Positions 41,473 through 51,059 of a stretch of DNA of 64,000 nt are shown here, in pieces. Within the stretch, counting starts at the first letter, position 1. Each line of letters opens with the position of its first letter. The notes below the pieces were generated by a model. The model made no database searches. It was given only the letters and a program-made list of their open reading frames with translations, and was not told where the DNA came from. A program made the position numbers and the translations under genes. The stretch is from Tritonibacter multivorans (GTDB lineage Bacteria > Pseudomonadota > Alphaproteobacteria > Rhodobacterales > Rhodobacteraceae): assembly GCF_001458415.1 (NCBI RefSeq), contig NZ_CYSD01000033.1:1-64000 (forward strand), written 5' to 3'.

Positions 41473-42657
41473 ATGTTCGAGAACCTGAAACCCCAGCCCG
41501 CCGACAAAATCCTGGCGTTGATGCAGATGTTCCGCGAAGACCCGCGCGAACAGAAGATCGACCTTGGCGTTGGTGTCTATAAAAATGCCGAGGGCGTGAC
41601 CCCGGTGATGCGCGCTGTGAAGGCCGCAGAGAAACAGCTGTGGGAAGCGGAGACGACCAAGGCCTACACCGGTCTGGCCGGTGATCCGGCTTACGGCGAC
41701 GCGATGATCAACCTGATCCTCGGATCTTCCGTGGCGCGCGATACGATCGCCGCTGTGGCCACCCCCGGCGGCACCGGTGCGGTGCGTCAGGCGTTTGAAC
41801 TGATCAAAATGGCCAACCCCGGCGCACGTGTGTTCGTGTCTGACCCGACCTGGCCGAACCACCTGTCGATCCTGAAGTATGTCGGCATTGAAACCGTGAC
41901 CTACCGCTACTTCGACCGCGAGACCCGTGGTGTGAACTTTGACGGCATGATGGAAGACCTGAAGGGCGCGCAGAAAGGCGATGTGGTCCTGCTGCACGGC
42001 TGCTGCCACAACCCGACCGGCGCCAACCTGAACCTGACCCAGTGGCAGGAGGTTGTGGATCTGCTGAACGCTCAGGGCCTGATCCCGATGATCGACATTG
42101 CCTATCAGGGCTTTGGTGATGGTCTGGAAGAAGACGCCGCTGGCGTGCGTCTGGTGGCGTCCAGCTGCCCCGAGACCCTGATTGCGGCGTCCTGCTCCAA
42201 GAACTTCGGCATCTACCGCGAACGCACCGGCCTGTTGATGGCGGTGGCGAACGATGCCTCTGGTCAGGCGCTGAACCAGAAGACGCTGGCGTTCCTGAAC
42301 CGCCAGAACTACTCCTTCCCGCCGGATCACGGCGCGCGTCTGGTCACCATGATCCTGAACGACGACGCCCTGCGCGCCGACTGGGCCGCAGAGCTGGAAG
42401 AGGTCCGTCTGGGCATGCTGGGCCTGCGTCAGAGCCTTGCCGATGAGCTGCAGCGCCTGACCGGTTCTGACCGTTTCGGCTTTATCGCGCAGCACCGCGG
42501 TATGTTCTCGCTTCTGGGCACCACGCCCGAGCTGGTCGAGAAAATGCGTGTGGATGCAGGTATCTACATGGTAGGCGACAGCCGCTTGAACATCGCAGGC
42601 CTGAACGCTCAGACCGTGCCGATCCTCGCCAAAGCGATTGTTGACGCGGGCGTCTAA
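41473..42657 (+). CDS. Aspartate/aromatic aminotransferase (class I)
   Basis: A 394-residue PLP enzyme of the AspC/TyrB group. Recognisable are DLGVGVYKNAEGVTPVM, the PLP contacts in LHGCCHNPTGANL, and the Schiff-base Lys in IAASCSKNFGIYRERTG near residue 245. It transfers amino groups between Asp/Tyr/Phe (and possibly Cys) and 2-oxoglutarate. The downstream hmg pathway would benefit from tyrosine transamination, but that cluster is 8 kb away. It overlaps functionally with the sulfurtransferase gene just upstream. Confidence 0.92.
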   Translation: MFENLKPQPADKILALMQMFREDPREQKIDLGVGVYKNAEGVTPVMRAVKAAEKQLWEAETTKAYTGLAGDPAYGDAMINLILGSSVARDTIAAVATPGGTGAVRQAFELIKMANPGARVFVSDPTWPNHLSILKYVGIETVTYRYFDRETRGVNFDGMMEDLKGAQKGDVVLLHGCCHNPTGANLNLTQWQEVVDLLNAQGLIPMIDIAYQGFGDGLEEDAAGVRLVASSCPETLIAASCSKNFGIYRERTGLLMAVANDASGQALNQKTLAFLNRQNYSFPPDHGARLVTMILNDDALRADWAAELEEVRLGMLGLRQSLADELQRLTGSDRFGFIAQHRGMFSLLGTTPELVEKMRVDAGIYMVGDSRLNIAGLNAQTVPILAKAIVDAGV

Positions 42658-42678
42658 GCCATTGGCACCCAACAGATC

Positions 42679-42713
42679 AAGGGCCGCATCCATGGGGTGC
42701 GGCCCTTTTTTTG
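42679..42713 (+). terminator. Terminator of the sulfurtransferase-aminotransferase unit
   Basis: AAGGGCCGCA (42679-42688) pairs with TGCGGCCCTT (42698-42707), then a T-run. Confidence 0.9.
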
Positions 42714-42716
42714 TCT

Positions 42717-43760
42717 TTAAAACCCAAAGTGGTCGGCAATGGCGTCGATCACCTGCGCATGCACCGCGGCACGATCGGTGCCCTCGGGGTCGGTGCAGAC
42801 CGGGTCATCCTGTTCTTCGGCCAAAATCGCCTCGCCCATGGGCTTGCAGCGGGGCAGGGCGGTGAAGTGGCTGGCGGGGTCTATCACCACGCGCGCCGCC
42901 TCTGGCAGCTTGGCCCACAGATCACTGCCCCGCGCCGACAGATCGGTGGCCTGCAACCGGTCGGCCGCGTTGCCCAAGGTCAGCAGCAGCGCAGGCACCG
43001 CCAGATCATCCGCCATCTCTTGGGTGATGCCATAGGTGAGGCCGGGGTCAATCGCCGCGACGGATGTGACTTCGGGCAGCCGCCAGTCCGCCTGCCATTT
43101 CTCTTGATCCACATCCCGCAGGTCCACACCCGCGCGCACCAGATCATTGCAATGGGTCGATTTGCCCTCCGCCTGATCACAATAGAGCGCATAGGCCGCC
43201 CCATCCCCGCGCAGGCCGCCAAGGCTCAGTGCGGTCCAGCCACCATAGGAAAACCCCGTGGCATGAACACGGGTCAGGTCCATATGCGGGGCGAAGGTTG
43301 CGTCCCCTTGCAGCGCGTCCAGCGCGACGGCCATATCCTGCGCGCGGGTCCAGTGGTCCATGCCTTTGACCATGTCGAAATCACCAAAACTGGTGTTGGG
43401 GTGATCCACACCGACCACAATGGCACCCCGCGCCGCCAGCCCTTCGCCCAGCCAGGTTAGCGACCGGGTCAGCCCGCCCAGACCATGCGACATCAGCACA
43501 ACCGGCTGCTGCCCCGCAGCAGGGGCGGCGTCCTGCCACATCTGATGGCCATAGAAGACGGCGTTTTCTGCCACTGTGCTCTGCTGGCCGCTGTCTTCCG
43601 CAGCCGGGTAAAACAGGGTGACGCGCATATCGCGGCTGTGATGCGGGGCCTCGACCATAAGGCTGCGGGTGCCGATCGGGTCTGCCTGCGCGGCGCAAAA
43701 GCCAAGGCTGGCCAGCGTGGCGGCGATGCCGGTGATACGGGAAAAAATATGCGGCGACAT
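42717..43760 (-). CDS. Secreted alpha/beta hydrolase, platelet-activating-factor acetylhydrolase-like
   Basis: A 347-residue protein with a signal peptide (MSPHIFSRITGIAATLASLGFCAAQA). The catalytic Ser is in the nucleophile elbow GFSYGGW near residue 170; the oxyanion region is SHGLGGLTRSLTWL; a His is in PASHFTAL. Four Cys suggest periplasmic disulphides. The family includes PAF acetylhydrolases and dienelactone-hydrolase-like esterases. The substrate is unknown. It is divergent from a membrane AraC-type regulator that may control it. Confidence 0.85.
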   Translation of the reverse strand: MSPHIFSRITGIAATLASLGFCAAQADPIGTRSLMVEAPHHSRDMRVTLFYPAAEDSGQQSTVAENAVFYGHQMWQDAAPAAGQQPVVLMSHGLGGLTRSLTWLGEGLAARGAIVVGVDHPNTSFGDFDMVKGMDHWTRAQDMAVALDALQGDATFAPHMDLTRVHATGFSYGGWTALSLGGLRGDGAAYALYCDQAEGKSTHCNDLVRAGVDLRDVDQEKWQADWRLPEVTSVAAIDPGLTYGITQEMADDLAVPALLLTLGNAADRLQATDLSARGSDLWAKLPEAARVVIDPASHFTALPRCKPMGEAILAEEQDDPVCTDPEGTDRAAVHAQVIDAIADHFGF

Positions 43761-43861
43761 AGGGTGTGTTCCTTTCAGGGTCGTCTGCGTTGACCCCGTG
43801 GTGGCAAATTGGTCGCGCGCCCGCGTCCTCGAACCGGTTTAAGGTCGCCTGCGGCCGGATC

Positions 43862-43896
43862 TTGCACCAAATTGACCGGATATTGCACCTTTGCAC
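43862..43896 (+). promoter_or_regulatory. Repeated TTGCAC(C) motifs upstream of the AraC gene
   Basis: TTGCACC occurs at 43862-43868 and 43883-43889, spaced 21 bases apart, with a third TTGCAC at 43891-43896. Directly repeated half-sites two helical turns apart suit AraC-family binding in this divergent promoter region. Confidence 0.4.
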
Positions 43897-43922
43897 GCCT
43901 GATAAAGAGCGAGAGCCCCTGA

Positions 43923-44939
43923 ATGCCTGTCCTGCCGATCCCTTTGATCTTTTCCCTGATTCTGCTGGTGCTTTTGTCGCGCGCCCTGCTGCGGCGCACG
44001 CTGGGCCTCTGGTTGGGGCTGCTCTTGGCGGGATGTGCCCTGCAAAGCGCGCTGGTCGCTTTGGTCCACCACTATGGGTTTGGGGCTCTGCGCCCGGTCA
44101 TGCCCGTCAGTGCAGCCTGTCTGCCGCCGCTGGCCTGGCTTGCCTTTGTGGTCACCACGCAGCGCCCCCCAAGGCGCGGGGATCTGTGGCATGGGGCCGG
44201 GCCGCTGGCGAGTGCGGGGCTGCTTGCCCTGTGGCCCTCTGCACTGGACCCTTCGCTGATCTTGTTGTTTCTCGCCTATGGGGGCGCGATCGGCCTGCGG
44301 CTTGCCAAGGGGCGCGACAGCCTGACCCGGCTGGGGCTGGCCAGTGGGGATCTGCCCTGGCAGCTCTGGGGGCTTGTGGCCACGGTTCTGATAGGGGCTG
44401 GGATCAGCGACATCTGGGTCTGGGTGGATTTCGTCCGCTGGCAGGGGGCGCATGTGCCTCTGATCGTGGGGGTGTTCAGTGCCCTGAACCTATTGGTGCT
44501 GGGCGCTGTGGCGCTGGCGCCTGTGGTCTCGGAAGGGGAGGCAGGCGTGGCGGGGGAGCAGCCCCTGCTGCCGACGTCAGAGGAGGCGGGAAAAGACATC
44601 GGTCCCGATGCGCTTCAGCTCTTTGCAACGCTCGAGGCGCGGATGCAGCAGGAAGAGCTGTATCTTGACCCGGATCTGTCGCTGCAGCGTCTGGCGCGCA
44701 GGCTGGCGGTGCCGGTGAAACGGCTCTCGGCGGCGGTGAACGCCAGCACCGACGAGAATGTGTCCCGCTATGTGAACGCCTATCGGGTGGCGCGTGCGGC
44801 AGAGCTTCTGTCACAGGGCAGCAATGTGACCGAGGCGATGTTTGCGTCGGGCTTTAATACGAAGTCGAACTTCAACAGAGAGTTCCGCCGGATCAAAGGT
44901 AAGACCCCCAGTCAGTGGCGTCAGGCCCCGCGCACCTGA
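43923..44939 (+). CDS. AraC-family regulator with N-terminal membrane domain
   Basis: A 338-residue protein. About seven hydrophobic helices cover residues 1-205 (LIFSLILLVLLSRALLRR... GVFSALNLLVLGAVALAPVV). They are followed by a cytoplasmic AraC DNA-binding domain (LQRLARRLAVPVKRLSAAVN and VTEAMFASGFNTKSNFNREFRRIKGKTPSQWR). The layout resembles membrane-bound AraC regulators that sense envelope or lipid signals. It is divergent from the secreted hydrolase, its likely target. ATG 43923 directly follows GAGAGCCCCTGA. Confidence 0.88.
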   Translation: MPVLPIPLIFSLILLVLLSRALLRRTLGLWLGLLLAGCALQSALVALVHHYGFGALRPVMPVSAACLPPLAWLAFVVTTQRPPRRGDLWHGAGPLASAGLLALWPSALDPSLILLFLAYGGAIGLRLAKGRDSLTRLGLASGDLPWQLWGLVATVLIGAGISDIWVWVDFVRWQGAHVPLIVGVFSALNLLVLGAVALAPVVSEGEAGVAGEQPLLPTSEEAGKDIGPDALQLFATLEARMQQEELYLDPDLSLQRLARRLAVPVKRLSAAVNASTDENVSRYVNAYRVARAAELLSQGSNVTEAMFASGFNTKSNFNREFRRIKGKTPSQWRQAPRT

Positions 44940-45005
44940 CCGCCGGACAGCGGGGGCGCTCCCGCGGCTGAAGGGGCCTTGCGGCCCATTCCAGCCTTGG
45001 GCATG

Positions 45006-45113
45006 GCGCCGGGCTGCCGCCCGGCGCGGCACCGTTTGTGGCACAGAAAAGGATCCGGAAACGTCCTCTACGCCAGCCTCTTTCGAGACCGCGCGCGGCC
45101 GCAGGCCGCGCGC
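45006..45113. repeat. GC-rich palindromes downstream of the AraC gene
   Basis: GCGCCGGGC-TGCC-GCCCGGCGC (45006-45027) and GCGCGCGGCC-GCA-GGCCGCGCGC (45091-45113). The second shares the GGCC-GCA-GGCC centre with repeats at 36288-36302 and 52418-52432. Confidence 0.75.
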
Positions 45114-45208
45114 CTGGCCCAACGGGAGGAGATCATCTGTGATGATCGTACGACGGGCGGGAGTGCCTGCGAAACTGGCGCGCGGTTGCGGCGCAGCGAT
45201 TGCACAAA

Positions 45209-45239
45209 GGAAAACGCGGCCCCCTTTCAGGCGCCGCGT
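45209..45239 (-). terminator. Terminator of glnK-amtB
   Basis: ACGCGGC (45214-45220) pairs with GCCGCGT (45233-45239). On the minus strand TTTTCC follows, about 25 bases after amtB. Confidence 0.75.
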
Positions 45240-45264
45240 CATGTCTTGCATCAAAGATCAGGGC

Positions 45265-46614
45265 TTAGCCTGCTTTGAACTCCGGGTAGGCTTCCATGCC
45301 CAGCTCCGCCATGTCGAGACCGTTGATCTCGTCTTCCTCGGACACACGGATGCCCATGGTGGCCTTCAGGATGAACCACAGCACACCGGAGGTTACGATG
45401 GTGAAGATACCGACCACGATGATGCCATAGAGCTGAATGCCCAAAGTCGTACCATCAGGGTTCAGCTCAGACTGGTAGTTGGAGAGGCAAACCGCGATGG
45501 TGCCCCAGATACCAGCCATCAGGTGAACCGGGATCGCGCCAACAACGTCGTCGATCTTCAGCTTGTCCAGCATCGGAACTGCAAAGACCACGATCACACC
45601 ACCGATTGCACCGATCAGGGTCGCCATGCCCAGCGACGGGGTCAGCGGCTCAGCCGTGATGGACACGAGGCCCGCCAGTGCGCCGTTCAGGATCATGGTC
45701 AGGTCCGGCTTTTTGAACAGGATCTGGGTCAGGATCAGGGCTGCAACTGCGCCACCTGCAGCGGCTGCGTTGGTGTTGGAGAAGATGCGGGATACGTCGG
45801 CCACGTCACCCACAGAGCCCATCGCCAGCTGCGAGCCGCCGTTGAAGCCAAACCAGCCCATCCACAGGATGAATGTGCCCAGAGTTGCCAGCGCCAGGTT
45901 GGAACCGGGCATCGGAACGGTGCGGCCGTCTTTGTACTTGCCGATCCGCGGGCCGAGGATGATGGCACCGGTCAGAGCGGCCCAGCCACCCACAGAGTGC
46001 ACAACGGTGGAGCCTGCGAAGTCCAGGAAGCCAGCCGCGTCCAGGAAGCCGCCGCCCCATTTCCAGGACGCCTGCAGCGGGTAGATGACGGAGGTCAGCA
46101 CGATGGTAAAGATCAGGAACGGCCACAGCTTGATGCGCTCGGCCAGGGTGCCAGACACGATCGATGCGGTTGCCGCACAGAACATCAGCTGGAAGAAGAA
46201 GTCAGACCCGGTGGAGGCATAGCCATAGTCGTCGGCTGCGTCAGCGGTGATGCCAACTTCTTCCAGAACGCCGGGGCCCCAGACGCCGGACAGAACACCT
46301 TCGATGTTCCAGGTGCCCAGCGGGTACATCAGGTTGTAGCCGATGGCCCAGTAGAAGATCGCGGCCAGCGAGAACAGGGAGACGTTTTTGGTCAGCTGCA
46401 TGGTCACGTTCTTGGAACGCACCAGGCCCGCTTCCAGCATGGCAAAACCAGCGGCCATCCAGAAGACGATAATACCACCGATCAGGAACAGCAGGGTGTT
46501 GAAGATAAAGACAGAGTCAGTGGAGGGGTTCACACCCGGCACCACTTCGGCGCTGGCAAGACCCGGCAGGGCCGCCATCGCCGCTGTGGCGAGGGAGAGC
46601 TTTAGTTTGGTCAT
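45265..46614 (-). CDS. amtB: Ammonium transporter
   Basis: A 449-residue Amt-family channel with a signal-like N-terminus (KLKLSLATAAMAALPGLASA) and about eleven membrane helices. Signatures include MLEAGLVRSKNV, DFAGSTVVHSVGGWAALTGA (the conserved pore His) and NAAAAGGAVAALI. The second pore His lies in PVHLMAGIWG. It conducts NH3/NH4+ under nitrogen limitation and is blocked by GlnK. The start at 46614 is right after GGACGTGAAA. It lies 34 bases downstream of glnK, the classic glnK-amtB operon. Confidence 0.96.
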   Translation of the reverse strand: MTKLKLSLATAAMAALPGLASAEVVPGVNPSTDSVFIFNTLLFLIGGIIVFWMAAGFAMLEAGLVRSKNVTMQLTKNVSLFSLAAIFYWAIGYNLMYPLGTWNIEGVLSGVWGPGVLEEVGITADAADDYGYASTGSDFFFQLMFCAATASIVSGTLAERIKLWPFLIFTIVLTSVIYPLQASWKWGGGFLDAAGFLDFAGSTVVHSVGGWAALTGAIILGPRIGKYKDGRTVPMPGSNLALATLGTFILWMGWFGFNGGSQLAMGSVGDVADVSRIFSNTNAAAAGGAVAALILTQILFKKPDLTMILNGALAGLVSITAEPLTPSLGMATLIGAIGGVIVVFAVPMLDKLKIDDVVGAIPVHLMAGIWGTIAVCLSNYQSELNPDGTTLGIQLYGIIVVGIFTIVTSGVLWFILKATMGIRVSEEDEINGLDMAELGMEAYPEFKAG

Positions 46615-46648
46615 TATTTTCACGTCCTTTAAGGAATGAGCGCCGCTT

Positions 46649-47379
<731 letters not shown>

Positions 47380-49617
47380 ATGGCAACCGGCAACAACAAA
47401 GGCGGAGGGCGCAGACCTCTCGTGGCGGACCGTCGCTATTCTTCAAGCGCTGCAAAGCCGGGCCCCAAAAAGAAAGCCGCAAAACCCAAGACAGCCAAAC
47501 CCGCGACGCGCGCAGCGTCAGGCAAGGTGTCGGGCAAGGTGTCGGGCAAGGCGCGCCGCGCCCAAAGCCGCCCGACCAAACCGCGTGGCCTTCTGGGGTG
47601 GCTTTTGCTTCCGTTCCGTTGGGCATTTCGCCTGCTCTGGGCAGCGACCTGGCGGGTGGGTCTTGTGGCGGGCCTTGTTCTGGCCGGTGCAATCTATCTG
47701 CAATATGCGCAGCTGCCGGAACTGGCGGCGCTGCTGGACGGGCGCAATCGCGGCTCTGTAACGCTGGTGGACCACGAAGGCGAAATCTTTGCCTGGCGCG
47801 GGGATCAGTTTGGCGGTGTGGTCACGGCCGACACGGTGTCGCCGCATCTGAAAAACGCCTTTGTCGCCACCGAAGACAAACGCTTCTATCGTCACTTTGG
47901 CCTGTCGCCACGCGGCATTGCCTCGGCTGTGCGCATCAACCTCAGCGAAGGGCGCGGCCCGCTGTCGGGGCATGGGGGCTCTACCATCACCCAGCAGACC
48001 GCCAAGCTGATGTGTCTGGGCGTGGAATATGACCCGCAGCGCTGGAAGTCCGAGGCCGCTTACGAGGCCGACTGTCGCCGCGGTAATGTCTGGCGCAAAG
48101 CCAAAGAGGCCATTTATGCGCTGGCGATGGAGGTCAAATACACCAAGGACGAGATCCTCTCGATCTATATGAACCGCGCCTATATGGGCGGCGGCGCCTA
48201 TGGGGTCGAAGCGGCGGCTCAGCGCTACTTTGGCAAAAGCGCCAATCAGGTGAATGCGTCGGAGGCCGCGATGATGGCCGGTCTTCTGACCGCGCCCACA
48301 ACTTTGGCCCCCACCAATAACCTGCAACGCTCGCGCGATCGCGCCGCCACTGTGCTGCGCCTGATGGAAGAACAGGGCTATCTGACCTCAGAACAGCGCC
48401 GCCTGGCCTCTGCCGCGCCAGCCTCGCTCAGCGCGCAGGCCACCGCCCGCGCGGGTGGCTATTTCGCCGATTGGGTCATGGACAAAATCCCGGCGTTTCT
48501 TGGCGATGAAACCACTGAGGATGTGGTCATTCGCACTACGTTGGACAGACGCCTGCAAAAGGCCGCCGAGGATGCGCTGGTGCATGTGTTTGAAAACAAG
48601 GTGCGCAAAGGCTCCAAAGCGCAGGCCGCCATTGTCGTGATGAGCGCCGATGGCGCCGTGCGTGCGATGGTCGGCGGGCGCAATCTGCGGGCCTCTGGCC
48701 TGTTTAACCGTGCCACCCAAGCCAAACGGCAGACCGGATCGGCCTTCAAACCCTTTGTCTATGCCACCGCGCTGGAACTGGGCTATTCCCCGCTCGACCG
48801 GGTGCTGGACGCCGAATACTGTCTCAAGGTGCCCGGCTCGGGCAATTGGTGCCCGAAGAATTACACCCACAAGTTCTATGGCGAGGTCACAATGGCCCGC
48901 GCGCTGAAGGATTCCCTCAATGTGCCGGCCGTCAAAGTCTCCGAGGCCGTGGGCCGCGATAAGGTGCGTCTGGTGGCCGAACAATTCGGCATCGAAAGCG
49001 ATCTGGCCGCAGGGCCTGCGCTCGCGCTTGGCGCGTCCGAGGCCTCCCTTCTGGAAATGACCGGCGCCTATGCAGGCATTCTGAACGGGGGCTCGTCGGT
49101 AACGCCTTACGGTGTGAATGTGCTCAGCCTTGTGGGCGAAGGTGAGCCGCTGATCGGCAAGAGCGGCGGCATGGGGGAACGGGTGATCCGCGATGATGCG
49201 GCGCGTGAACTGGTGTGGATGATGAGCCAGGTGATCGACAATGGCACCGGCACCCGCGCGCAGATCCCGGGCTGGGAGGCAGCGGGCAAGTCGGGCACGA
49301 CCTCGGCTGCCAAAGACGCGTGGTTTATTGGCTTTACCGCAGATTACGTGGCGGGCGTCTGGATGGGCTATGACGACAACACCCCACTGACCGGTGTCAC
49401 CGGTGGTGGTCTTCCGGCTGAGATCTGGAAAGAAACCATGGTGCGCGTCCACGACGGTCTGACCCCACGCCCGCTGCCCGCATTGGCCCCGGCCCCGGTT
49501 GCCGCGCCAGAGCCTGCGCCGCAGCCGCGCCGCGAGAGACCAAACCTTGGCCAGCGGATCGAACGCGAGGTGGAACGCACCCTCGATGGGCTTTTGCGGG
49601 ATATCTTCGGCAATTGA
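47380..49617 (+). CDS. Class A penicillin-binding protein (transglycosylase/transpeptidase)
   Basis: A 745-residue bifunctional cell-wall enzyme. A Lys/Ala-rich cytoplasmic tail (about 1-75) is followed by one membrane helix (WRVGLVAGLVLAGAIYLQY). The GT51 domain has the catalytic Glu in ATEDKRFYRHFG, and HGGSTITQQTAKLM. The transpeptidase domain has SAFKPF (SxxK), KDSLN (SxN) and AGKSGTTSAAKDAW (KTG-type box). It ends in a Pro-rich, then charged, tail. It polymerises and cross-links peptidoglycan. The length is near PBP1a/2c types. The start at 47380 follows GGACAG. Confidence 0.93.
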   Translation: MATGNNKGGGRRPLVADRRYSSSAAKPGPKKKAAKPKTAKPATRAASGKVSGKVSGKARRAQSRPTKPRGLLGWLLLPFRWAFRLLWAATWRVGLVAGLVLAGAIYLQYAQLPELAALLDGRNRGSVTLVDHEGEIFAWRGDQFGGVVTADTVSPHLKNAFVATEDKRFYRHFGLSPRGIASAVRINLSEGRGPLSGHGGSTITQQTAKLMCLGVEYDPQRWKSEAAYEADCRRGNVWRKAKEAIYALAMEVKYTKDEILSIYMNRAYMGGGAYGVEAAAQRYFGKSANQVNASEAAMMAGLLTAPTTLAPTNNLQRSRDRAATVLRLMEEQGYLTSEQRRLASAAPASLSAQATARAGGYFADWVMDKIPAFLGDETTEDVVIRTTLDRRLQKAAEDALVHVFENKVRKGSKAQAAIVVMSADGAVRAMVGGRNLRASGLFNRATQAKRQTGSAFKPFVYATALELGYSPLDRVLDAEYCLKVPGSGNWCPKNYTHKFYGEVTMARALKDSLNVPAVKVSEAVGRDKVRLVAEQFGIESDLAAGPALALGASEASLLEMTGAYAGILNGGSSVTPYGVNVLSLVGEGEPLIGKSGGMGERVIRDDAARELVWMMSQVIDNGTGTRAQIPGWEAAGKSGTTSAAKDAWFIGFTADYVAGVWMGYDDNTPLTGVTGGGLPAEIWKETMVRVHDGLTPRPLPALAPAPVAAPEPAPQPRRERPNLGQRIEREVERTLDGLLRDIFGN

Positions 49618-49772
49618 GCCAAGCCGGCATGGCACGGGATGGGACGCCTTGCGTTGCCGGATGGGCGGTTTTGGCCTAAGCTTTCCCTCAGAACGTAAAT
49701 GGCTGGCCGAAGCGCTGGCTCAGGGGCAGGCGCAGGAGCAGAGTTGAGGCTTTAGCTTTGAAGGGGGCCGCC

Positions 49773-50255
49773 ATGTCGACCGATCCAAACATCTCATCTG
49801 CGGGGGCTGTGTTGCCTGCGGTGCGCACCACGGCGCGCGCTGTGATATGGCAGGGCGAAAAGGTATTGGTGCAAGTCAAGCAGACGCCCGAGGGGGGGAT
49901 CTATCTAACCCTGCCCGGGGGACGACTGGAACCGGGTGAGACACTGGCCGCAGCCACCGCCCGAGAGGTGTTCGAAGAGGTCGGGGCTGAGGTCGAAGTG
50001 ATCAGCCTTTTGCATGTGGCCGAACTTTACAAAGCCCGTCCCGAAGGGGTCCGTCATCAGGTCGAACATCTGTTTGATTGCAAACTGCGCGCGCCCTACA
50101 GCCCGCATATGGGCACCGATCCGGACAATAAACAGATCAACGTCCGCTGGGCCGATCCGGTGGCCGAAGCTGACCTGTTCGATCCCCCCTATGGCGCTGT
50201 TCTGGTCGAGGCCCGTGGCACGCTCTACCTCGGCGTTGTGCAGGATCAGAGCTAA
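49773..50255 (+). CDS. NUDIX hydrolase
   Basis: A 160-residue protein with a complete Nudix box, GGRLEPGETLAAATAREVFEEVGAE near residues 50-75, including the RExxEE metal-binding glutamates. It hydrolyses nucleoside diphosphates linked to another group. The substrate is not predictable. AAGGGGGCCGCC precedes the ATG at 49773. It ends close to a strong double palindrome. Confidence 0.88.
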   Translation: MSTDPNISSAGAVLPAVRTTARAVIWQGEKVLVQVKQTPEGGIYLTLPGGRLEPGETLAAATAREVFEEVGAEVEVISLLHVAELYKARPEGVRHQVEHLFDCKLRAPYSPHMGTDPDNKQINVRWADPVAEADLFDPPYGAVLVEARGTLYLGVVQDQS

Positions 50256-50329
50256 CCGCAGAACAGGCAGGCAGCGGCTCCCGCCCGTCGCCTGTGCATT
50301 GGAAATGCAAAAGGCTCCCGTTGGGCATG

Positions 50330-50388
50330 GCCGCGCGCGCCCGAAGGGCGCGCGCGGCCGGTCGCTTCGGGCCGCAGGGCCCGAAGCG
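50330..50388. repeat. Paired GC-rich hairpins between nudix and maiA
   Basis: GGCCGCGCGCGCCC-GAA-GGGCGCGCGCGGCC (50330-50360, perfect 14-base arms) and GCTTCGGGCC-GCAG-GGCCCGAAGC (50365-50388). They lie between two convergent genes, as with the repeat at 36288-36373. Confidence 0.82.
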
Positions 50389-50414
50389 AAACACCTCTGG
50401 CGCCATGTATTGGA

Positions 50415-51056
50415 TTAATCTGACGTGGGTTTTACTGCGTCCGGGTATGCGGCCTGAAAGGCCGGCAGTGCTGTGCAGGCGGCCTCGACTGCGCGGCACC
50501 GCGCCAACCCGTTCAGATCCACCTCCCAGCGGCGCGCATTATAGAGCTGTGGTATCAGGCACAGATCCGCAAGGCTTGGCTGCGCGCCCGTGCAATAGGG
50601 CTGCTGTTTCCACCGTGCGAGAAGCGCCTCAAAGGCCAAAAGGCCCGGGCGGATGAAATGCTGCATCCAACCCTGCATGTCCAATGCACCCTCGCTCAAC
50701 CCGGTGCCAAATCGCGCGACCGACAGGTTGCAGACCGGGTGCAAATCCACGGCAATCGCCTGCGCCAGCGCCTCTTGATGGGCCGCCTCGACAGGGTCGC
50801 CCGGGATCAACCCCAGTCCACGGGTCGCATCCAGATAGCGCAGAACGGCCAGAGACTGCGTAAACCGCTGCCCATCAATCTCCAGCACGGGCACGAGGCC
50901 TTGCGGGTTGCGGGCCAGATGGTCCTCTCCGCGCTGGTCGCCGACCACCAGATCAACGACGCGGCTCTCATAGGCGATGCCCGCAAGGTTCAGGGCAATC
51001 CGCACCCGGTAGCTCGCCGAAGACCGCCAATAGTCATAGAGAACCGCATCCGCCAT
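50415..51056 (-). CDS. maiA: Maleylacetoacetate isomerase (zeta-class GST)
   Basis: A 213-residue glutathione-dependent enzyme converting maleylacetoacetate to fumarylacetoacetate. It has the catalytic YWRSSASYRVRIALNLAGI (Ser-Ser-Cys-type loop in SSASYRV), the zeta-class GSH site, and the C-terminal PSLADLCLIPQLYNARRW. Third in the minus-strand operon hmgA-fahA-maiA, 3 bases after fahA. The family's usual Cys in the active-site loop is replaced by Ala here (SSAS), while the serine is kept. Confidence 0.93.
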   Translation of the reverse strand: MADAVLYDYWRSSASYRVRIALNLAGIAYESRVVDLVVGDQRGEDHLARNPQGLVPVLEIDGQRFTQSLAVLRYLDATRGLGLIPGDPVEAAHQEALAQAIAVDLHPVCNLSVARFGTGLSEGALDMQGWMQHFIRPGLLAFEALLARWKQQPYCTGAQPSLADLCLIPQLYNARRWEVDLNGLARCRAVEAACTALPAFQAAYPDAVKPTSD

Positions 51057-51059
51057 CCT

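Larger units (their letters stand above)
44940..45264. other. Intergenic region between the AraC gene and amtB
   Basis: This 325-base region lies between convergent genes. It carries two strong GC palindromes (45006-45027 and 45091-45113) and the amtB terminator. No gene is supported. Confidence 0.6.

Noticed and set aside
44842-46605. Long plus-strand open frame antisense to amtB
   Set aside because: It overlaps a clear amtB and its predicted sequence (many His, Gln, Gly) lacks coding character.
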